Origin: Burkholderia humptydooensis
Lineage (GTDB): Bacteria; Pseudomonadota; Gammaproteobacteria; Burkholderiales; Burkholderiaceae
Direction of reading: 5' to 3'
DNA: 64,000 nucleotides
Assembly (NCBI RefSeq): GCF_001513745.1
Contig: NZ_CP013381.1
Span: forward strand, 62,001-126,000
A model generated the notes under the pieces. That model had not been told where the DNA came from, did no database searches, and saw only the letters and a list, made by a program, of their open reading frames with translations. Both the position numbers and the translations under genes were made by a program. Positions 59,109 to 64,000 of the stretch are shown piece by piece. The first letter of the stretch is position 1. Every line of letters begins with the position of its first letter.

Positions 59109-61145
59109 ATGTCTTACGCCGAACCGACTCGAGCGGAACTTGCGAACGCGATTCGCTTTCTTGCCATTGACGCGGTACAGGCCGCGAATTCCGGGCATCC
59201 TGGAATGCCGATGGGGATGGCTGACATTGCCGAGGTCCTGTGGCGAAAGTATCTGAAGCATGATCCGGCTGCCCCAGGATGGGTGAATCGGGATCGGTTC
59301 GTGCTGTCGAATGGTCACGGCTCGATGCTGCTTTACGCTCTGCTTCATCTGACGGGGTACACGCTGCCGATCGAAGAACTGAAGCATTTCCGCCAATGGA
59401 AATCGATGACGCCCGGACATCCGGAGCGAGGCCTGACGCCGGGCGTCGAAACGACCACGGGGCCTCTTGGCCAGGGGATCGCGAATGCCGTCGGCATGGC
59501 GCTGGCGGAACGGTTGCTGGCGAACGAGTTCAACGAGCCGGGCTTCGATATCGTCGATCACTATACTTACGCGTTCCTCGGCGATGGATGCCTAATGGAA
59601 GGCGTGTCCCATGAGGCGTGTTCGCTCGCTGGGGCCTGGGGGCTCGGGAAGCTAATCGCGTTCTACGACGACAACGGAATATCGATCGACGGGCGCGTCG
59701 ACGACTGGTTCACCGACGAAACGCCAGCGCGCTTTCGCGCCTACGGCTGGCATGTGGTGGAGAACGTCGACGGCCACGATCCGATCGAGATCGAACGCGC
59801 GATCGATGCCGCACGCGCCGAGCGGGAGCGGCCGACCCTCATCTGTTGCAAAACGGCGATCGGGCGTGGGTCGCCGAATCGGGAGGGCACCCACGAGGTG
59901 CACGGCACCCCATTGGGTACGGCGGAAATCCAGGCGACGCGGGAAAATCTCAACTGGCCGTTTGCGCCGTTCGAGATTCCGAATGCGTTCCGTCAAGCGT
60001 GGGACGCACGTCCCACGGGCCGCGAAAACAATCTCGCCTGGCACAGGCTTTTCGAGGCTTACCGAACGCACCATCCCGAGAAGGCCGATCGATTCGAAAC
60101 GCGCATGCACGCCCCTGGCGGAGAACGTTCGGCCACGGCGATCGCTGATCTCTTGGCAAAGAGTGAATGGTTCGAGCAGAAAATGGCGACCCGAAAGGCG
60201 TCGCAGAAGTGTCTCGAACACTTGGTTGCGCAACTGCCGGAACTGCTGGGTGGATCGGCCGATCTGTCGCCGTCGAATTTGACGAAGGTCCCTGCTTCGC
60301 GGGCGGCAACACCTGCGCATCGGGATGCCACCGCGAACTATATTCACTACGGGGTGCGGGAATTCGGCATGACGGCGATCATGAACGGCGTTGCCCTCCA
60401 CGGCGGTTTCGTGCCGTACGGCGGGACGTTCCTCGTCTTTTCCGATTACGCAAAAAATGCACTTCGCATGGCAGCACTGATGAATCTGCAATGCATCTAT
60501 GTCTTCACCCACGATTCGATTGGACTCGGCGAGGATGGGCCGACGCATCAGCCGATCGAACAGGCGGCGATGTTACGAATGATCCCGGGGATGAATGTCT
60601 GGCGGCCAGCGGACGCGACCGAAACGGCGTTTGCATGGGCCGCGGCACTCGAGTCGACTCATGCGCCCACCGCGCTGCTGCTTTCCCGGCAGAACCTGAC
60701 GCCGCTTGCCCGTACAGAGCAGGCACGCTCAGATATTCGGCGAGGCGGATACATCCTGTCCGAAGCCACGGGCGGCGCGCCGGACGTCGTGCTGATTGCG
60801 ACAGGGTCGGAGGTCGAACTTGCATTGAAGGCTCAGGCCGAACTTAAGCAGAATAGAATCAACGCGCGTGTCGTATCGATGCCGTCGAATACCATGTTCG
60901 ATGCCCAACCAGCGGCATACCGCCATACCACCCTGCCACCTCGGGTTCGGCGAATCGCGGTCGAGGCGGCGGCCGGCGACTATTGGCGGAAATACGTCGG
61001 CTTGAGCGGCGCGGTAGTGGGGCTCTCGCATTTCGGCGAATCAGCGTCTGCCGAAGTGCTGTACGAGGAGTTCGGCATCACAGTGCCGGCCATCGTCGAA
61101 GTGGCGCGCCGCGTGGTGGAGGCGGTGGGGGAAGTGGTTGATTGA
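59109..61145 (+). CDS. tkt: transketolase
   Basis: A 678-residue transketolase, full length. The N-terminal thiamine-diphosphate domain has [10 protein letters not shown] (28-37), [29 protein letters not shown] and the [13 protein letters not shown] cofactor motif. The middle domain has the Tkt signature [21 protein letters not shown], and the C-terminal domain is intact. It joins D-erythrose-4-phosphate from the tetritol route to fructose-6-phosphate or xylulose-5-phosphate chemistry. A 120-bp gap after dhaL may hold a separate promoter, though none is obvious. Its stop lies about 150 bp before the fba start. Confidence 0.95.
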   Translation: MSYAEPTRAELANAIRFLAIDAVQAANSGHPGMPMGMADIAEVLWRKYLKHDPAAPGWVNRDRFVLSNGHGSMLLYALLHLTGYTLPIEELKHFRQWKSMTPGHPERGLTPGVETTTGPLGQGIANAVGMALAERLLANEFNEPGFDIVDHYTYAFLGDGCLMEGVSHEACSLAGAWGLGKLIAFYDDNGISIDGRVDDWFTDETPARFRAYGWHVVENVDGHDPIEIERAIDAARAERERPTLICCKTAIGRGSPNREGTHEVHGTPLGTAEIQATRENLNWPFAPFEIPNAFRQAWDARPTGRENNLAWHRLFEAYRTHHPEKADRFETRMHAPGGERSATAIADLLAKSEWFEQKMATRKASQKCLEHLVAQLPELLGGSADLSPSNLTKVPASRAATPAHRDATANYIHYGVREFGMTAIMNGVALHGGFVPYGGTFLVFSDYAKNALRMAALMNLQCIYVFTHDSIGLGEDGPTHQPIEQAAMLRMIPGMNVWRPADATETAFAWAAALESTHAPTALLLSRQNLTPLARTEQARSDIRRGGYILSEATGGAPDVVLIATGSEVELALKAQAELKQNRINARVVSMPSNTMFDAQPAAYRHTTLPPRVRRIAVEAAAGDYWRKYVGLSGAVVGLSHFGESASAEVLYEEFGITVPAIVEVARRVVEAVGEVVD

Positions 61146-61294
61146 GCCGTGCTCGTGCACGGTGCCGCAAACGCTTTTCCGAGCTGCATAAGCGTAAATT
61201 CAGCGTAAGCCGCAGGCTGCATCGATACCTGCAGCTCTCCAAGGTGAGTGCGGAAGGCGTCGCGCTGAGCCAAACAAACATTTATGGAATCAAG

Positions 61295-62335
61295 ATGGCG
61301 CTAATCTCCCTTCGGCAGCTGCTCGATCATGCTGCTGAATACGGTTATGGCGTGCCCGCGTTCAACGTCAACAACCTCGAACAAGTCCAGGCCATCATGC
61401 AGGCGGCATCGGCCTGCGCTAGCCCGGTCATCATGCAGGCGTCTTCGGGGGCGCGCAAATACGCCGGCGAGGCTTTCCTTCGGCATCTCGTCGAAGCGGC
61501 GATAGAAGCCTATCCGGACATTCCGGTAGTGATGAACCAGGATCATGGAGCGTCGCCGGCCGTCTGCCAGGCGGCAATCCGCAGCGGCTTCAGCAGCGTG
61601 ATGATGGACGGCTCGCTGATGTCCGATATGAAAACCGTCGCCACCTACGCCTACAACATCGAGGTGACACGCACCGTGGTTGAAATGGCGCATTCGGTCG
61701 GCGTCTCGGTCGAAGGCGAACTGGGGTGCCTCGGCTCGCTCGAGTCCGGTATGGCCGGTGGGGAGGACGGATCGGGCGCCGAGGGCTTTCTGGAGCGCGA
61801 TGCGCTGCTGACCGATCCGGAACAGGCTGCCGACTTCGTGGCGCAAACCGGCGTCGACGCATTGGCGATCGCGATCGGCACATCGCACGGTGCTTACAAG
61901 TTTTCGCGCGTGCCAACCGGCGACATCCTCGCGATCGACCGGATCAAGGATATCCATCGTCGGGTGCCCAACACGCATCTGGTGATGCACGGGTCGAGTT
62001 CGGTGCCGCAGGAATGGCTGCAGACGATTCGGGAATTCGGTGGCGACATTCGCGAGACGTATGGCGTGCCTGTCGAAGAGATTGGCGAAGGCATCCGCCA
62101 CGGCGTGCGGAAGATCAATATCGACACGGACATTCGCCTTGCGATGACGGGCGCGATACGCCGCACGCTCGCGCTGAAGTCTGCCGAGTTCGACGTTCGG
62201 CGATTCCTCGCCGACGCGCTCGTCGCAGCGCGCGATTTGTGCCGTTCCCGCTTCGAAGCGTTCGGCAGTGCCGGGCAGGCCTCGAGAATCAAGCCGCTTG
62301 CGTTACAAGTGCTGGTCAAGCAATATGGCTACTGA
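61295..62335 (+). CDS. fba: class II fructose-bisphosphate aldolase, Calvin-type
   Basis: A 346-residue zinc aldolase of the Calvin-cycle (CbbA) subtype. [16 protein letters not shown] lies at the N-terminus, the metal/acid pair in MNQDHGASP (D83/H84), then [26 protein letters not shown] (zinc His) and [13 protein letters not shown]. This subtype also makes sedoheptulose-1,7-bisphosphate from erythrose-4-phosphate and dihydroxyacetone phosphate, which would suit the pathway. ATG 61295 gives the family N-terminus ([15 protein letters not shown]). The 150 bp upstream contains no gene. Confidence 0.93.
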   Translation: MALISLRQLLDHAAEYGYGVPAFNVNNLEQVQAIMQAASACASPVIMQASSGARKYAGEAFLRHLVEAAIEAYPDIPVVMNQDHGASPAVCQAAIRSGFSSVMMDGSLMSDMKTVATYAYNIEVTRTVVEMAHSVGVSVEGELGCLGSLESGMAGGEDGSGAEGFLERDALLTDPEQAADFVAQTGVDALAIAIGTSHGAYKFSRVPTGDILAIDRIKDIHRRVPNTHLVMHGSSSVPQEWLQTIREFGGDIRETYGVPVEEIGEGIRHGVRKINIDTDIRLAMTGAIRRTLALKSAEFDVRRFLADALVAARDLCRSRFEAFGSAGQASRIKPLALQVLVKQYGY

Positions 62336-62409
62336 TACCCAACCAGATATCGGGGCGCGGGGCCGTCAGTGGCTCGTGAGCTGACCGTGGCGCTGATGGG
62401 ACAACTGCA

Positions 62410-63867
62410 ATGAAGACACAGGTGTTGGTGATCTTTGGCGGAACCGGGGATCTTGCCATGCGCAAGCTGCTGCCCGCCTTGTATCGCAATCATAGGGAAA
62501 GCGCACTTCCGGACGAGATGCGGATCATCGCAATCGGGCGAGAAAGGCTCGAGCGTCACGCGTACGTGACGAGAGTAAAGGAGGCATTGCGCCTCTTTGC
62601 CCCCCCCGACGCCGATTTGGACGATCCGAATTGGACGACGTTCTCGTCGCGACTCGATTTCATTCAGGTGAACGCATTGACGCCCGACGATTACGATCGT
62701 CTGGCGAAGGCCGTGAGGGGACTGGCGAAGCCGGCCAGCATCTTCTATCTGGCGACGCCTTCCGATCTGTTCGTGCCGATCTGCAGAGAATTGCAGCGGG
62801 CCGGCCTGGTGACAGCCGCGTCGCGGGTCGTGCTCGAGAAGCCGCTGGGGCACGATTTGCAGTCCGCGCAACGAATCAATCGCGAGGTTGGCGCGGTTTT
62901 CAATGAATGCCAGATCTACCGGATCGATCACTACCTTGGCAAGGAGGCGGTTCAAAACCTGTTCGCATTGCGATTCGGCAACGGAATATTCGAACCGCTG
63001 TGGAATCGCGACGGCATTCGCGACGTGCGAATCGCGATCGCCGAACAGGTCGGCGTCGAGACGCGCGGTGCCTTCTACGAGCGCAACGGCGCGATGCGGG
63101 ACATGGTGCAGAATCACCTGCTTCAGCTTCTGTGCATCCTGGCGATGGAGCCGCCACTGAGTCTCGACGCGGACGCGGTGCGCGACGAGAAGCTCAAGGT
63201 CTTGCGTGCACTCAAGCCGCTGACGCCGGATGACGTCGCACGACAAACCGTGCGGGGGCAATACACCGCCGGTGAGATGTACGGCACGGCGGTGGCCGGC
63301 TACCTGGACGAGTCGAACATCGAGGCGGGCAGCCGCACCGAAACGTTCGTCGCGCTGAAGGCGGAGCTGAACAACTGGCGTTGGGCTGGCGTGCCGTTCT
63401 ATCTGTACACCGGAAAGCGCCTGGAGTCCCGTGTCGCGGAAGTGGTGGTGAATTTTCGCGACGTGCCGCACTCCGTGTTCGGCTCGCCGGTCGCCGCGCC
63501 TGGGAACAATCGACTCGTGATCCGATTGCAGCCGGATGAGAGCCTCAAGCTCGACTTGATGACAAAAACACCGGGGGATGAGATGAGGATTCGGCCCGTC
63601 AGTTTGAATCTCGAATTTTCCTCAGCATTTGGGGCACGGCGCCGTGACGCTTATGAGCGCCTCGTGCTCGATGTGATCCGAGGGAGGCTGACGCTCTTCA
63701 TGCGAGGGGATGAGCTCGATGCCGCGTGGCAATGGGTCGATCCGATCATTCAGGCCTGGCAAACGCAAGATCGTCCAGAGCCCTATGCGGCGGGCAGCGC
63801 GGGCCCGGCATCCGCGCTGTATTCGCTGATCGAGCGCCGCGCCTGCTCGCGCGTGGCGAAGCGTTGA
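62410..63867 (+). CDS. zwf: glucose-6-phosphate dehydrogenase, C-terminus replaced by IS3 sequence
   Basis: A 485-residue frame. The NADP motif IFGGTGDLAMRKLLPAL (8-24) and the active-site RIDHYLGKEAVQN (about 170) are intact, as is EKPLGHDL. The normal end (YAAGS...GP followed by about 15 more residues) is reached at about 63815. After that the frame runs antisense into an IS3-type transposase gene (YSLIERRACSRVAKR), so the last dozen or so native residues are lost. Activity may survive because the extreme C-terminus is poorly conserved. It supplies 6-phosphogluconolactone and NADPH. Confidence 0.88.
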   Translation: MKTQVLVIFGGTGDLAMRKLLPALYRNHRESALPDEMRIIAIGRERLERHAYVTRVKEALRLFAPPDADLDDPNWTTFSSRLDFIQVNALTPDDYDRLAKAVRGLAKPASIFYLATPSDLFVPICRELQRAGLVTAASRVVLEKPLGHDLQSAQRINREVGAVFNECQIYRIDHYLGKEAVQNLFALRFGNGIFEPLWNRDGIRDVRIAIAEQVGVETRGAFYERNGAMRDMVQNHLLQLLCILAMEPPLSLDADAVRDEKLKVLRALKPLTPDDVARQTVRGQYTAGEMYGTAVAGYLDESNIEAGSRTETFVALKAELNNWRWAGVPFYLYTGKRLESRVAEVVVNFRDVPHSVFGSPVAAPGNNRLVIRLQPDESLKLDLMTKTPGDEMRIRPVSLNLEFSSAFGARRRDAYERLVLDVIRGRLTLFMRGDELDAAWQWVDPIIQAWQTQDRPEPYAAGSAGPASALYSLIERRACSRVAKR

Positions 63868-64000
63868 TGATAGACCAGTTCGTTCTTCAACGTTCCCCAG
63901 AAGGATTCGATCGGGGCGTTGTCGTAGCAATTGCCGCGGCGGCTCATCGACGCCCGCATGTCGAACTGGCTCACGAGCGCTTGATAGGCCAACGCACAAT
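63783..64000 (-). pseudogene. IS3-family transposase OrfB, truncated fragment
   Basis: The minus-strand frame is open to the window edge. It reads ALAYQALVSQFDMRASMSRRG, then NCYDNAPIESFWGTLKNELV, which holds the catalytic Glu of the DDE integrase core, and then RFATREQARRSISEY. At that point the usual IEVFYNRQR tail is replaced by antisense zwf codons, stopping at 63783. The protein lacks its C-terminus and would be inactive. Confidence 0.85.
63817..64000 (-). mobile_element. IS3-family element, partial (continues beyond window)
   Basis: Only the 3' part of an orfB-type transposase gene is present, cut off inside the coding sequence at the zwf side (about 63817) and by the window edge at 64000. 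Because both zwf and orfB are truncated at the junction and no terminal repeat is visible there, this is a deletion or recombination scar rather than a clean insertion. Confidence 0.75.

Overview
The window is a GC-rich (mid-60s percent by eye) beta-proteobacterial sequence. Protein resemblances and insertion-sequence types point to Burkholderia sensu lato. It reads as part of a large conjugative plasmid, or an integrated relative of one: F-type mating-pair-formation genes, a replication-initiator-like gene beside an origin-like region, partition/maintenance-type genes and IS elements flanking accessory loci. No tRNA, rRNA or CRISPR array was seen.

Region 1 (1-17.4 kb) is the distal part of an F-type type IV secretion operon on the + strand. 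It holds the tail of a PLD-family nuclease, a GntR-type regulator, a TraF-type S26 peptidase, traW, traU, trbC, a traN encoded as two separate exported proteins, traF, traH and traG. Between traF and traH lies a chain of overlapping cargo genes (8.96-12.8 kb): a DNA methyltransferase that looks like the stump of an intein-bearing enzyme fused to an HNH tail, HNH fragments, an RHH-like protein, a Lar-like zinc protein and a DUF5131/Gp37-type protein. Region 2 (17.3-26.9 kb) holds a membrane protein convergent with traG, two small lipoproteins, a zeta-toxin-like/KfrB-like protein with a small helical partner, a DUF1173 protein, an IS110-type element, an HNH nuclease and a frameshifted trimeric autotransporter. 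Region 3 (26.9-31.3 kb) has an IS4-type element with clear terminal repeats, a RepA-like gene, a likely oriV (perfect DnaA box and a run of strong hairpins) and an H-NS-type gene.

Region 4 (31.4-42.1 kb) is a complete Tad/Flp pilus locus in standard order. It is followed on the minus strand by a TacA/TacT-like toxin-antitoxin pair, with a consensus promoter overlapped by a duplicated motif, and then by an IS256-type element.

Region 5 (45.4-63.9 kb) is a divergent catabolic island bracketed by the IS256 element and the remnant of an IS3-type element. The minus-strand operon encodes an RpiB-type isomerase, a SorC/EryD-type regulator, a DUF2291 protein, a ribose-type ABC importer, a TIM-type isomerase, an FGGY kinase and a GlpD/EryB-type dehydrogenase. 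The plus-strand operon encodes an EltD-type polyol dehydrogenase, DhaK, DhaL, transketolase, a Calvin-type class II aldolase and glucose-6-phosphate dehydrogenase. Together these suggest uptake of a four-carbon polyol (erythritol or threitol), two alternative routes to erythrulose phosphate, isomerisation to erythrose-4-phosphate and disposal through the pentose-phosphate pathway. The substrate is inferred from family membership and context, not shown by the sequence.
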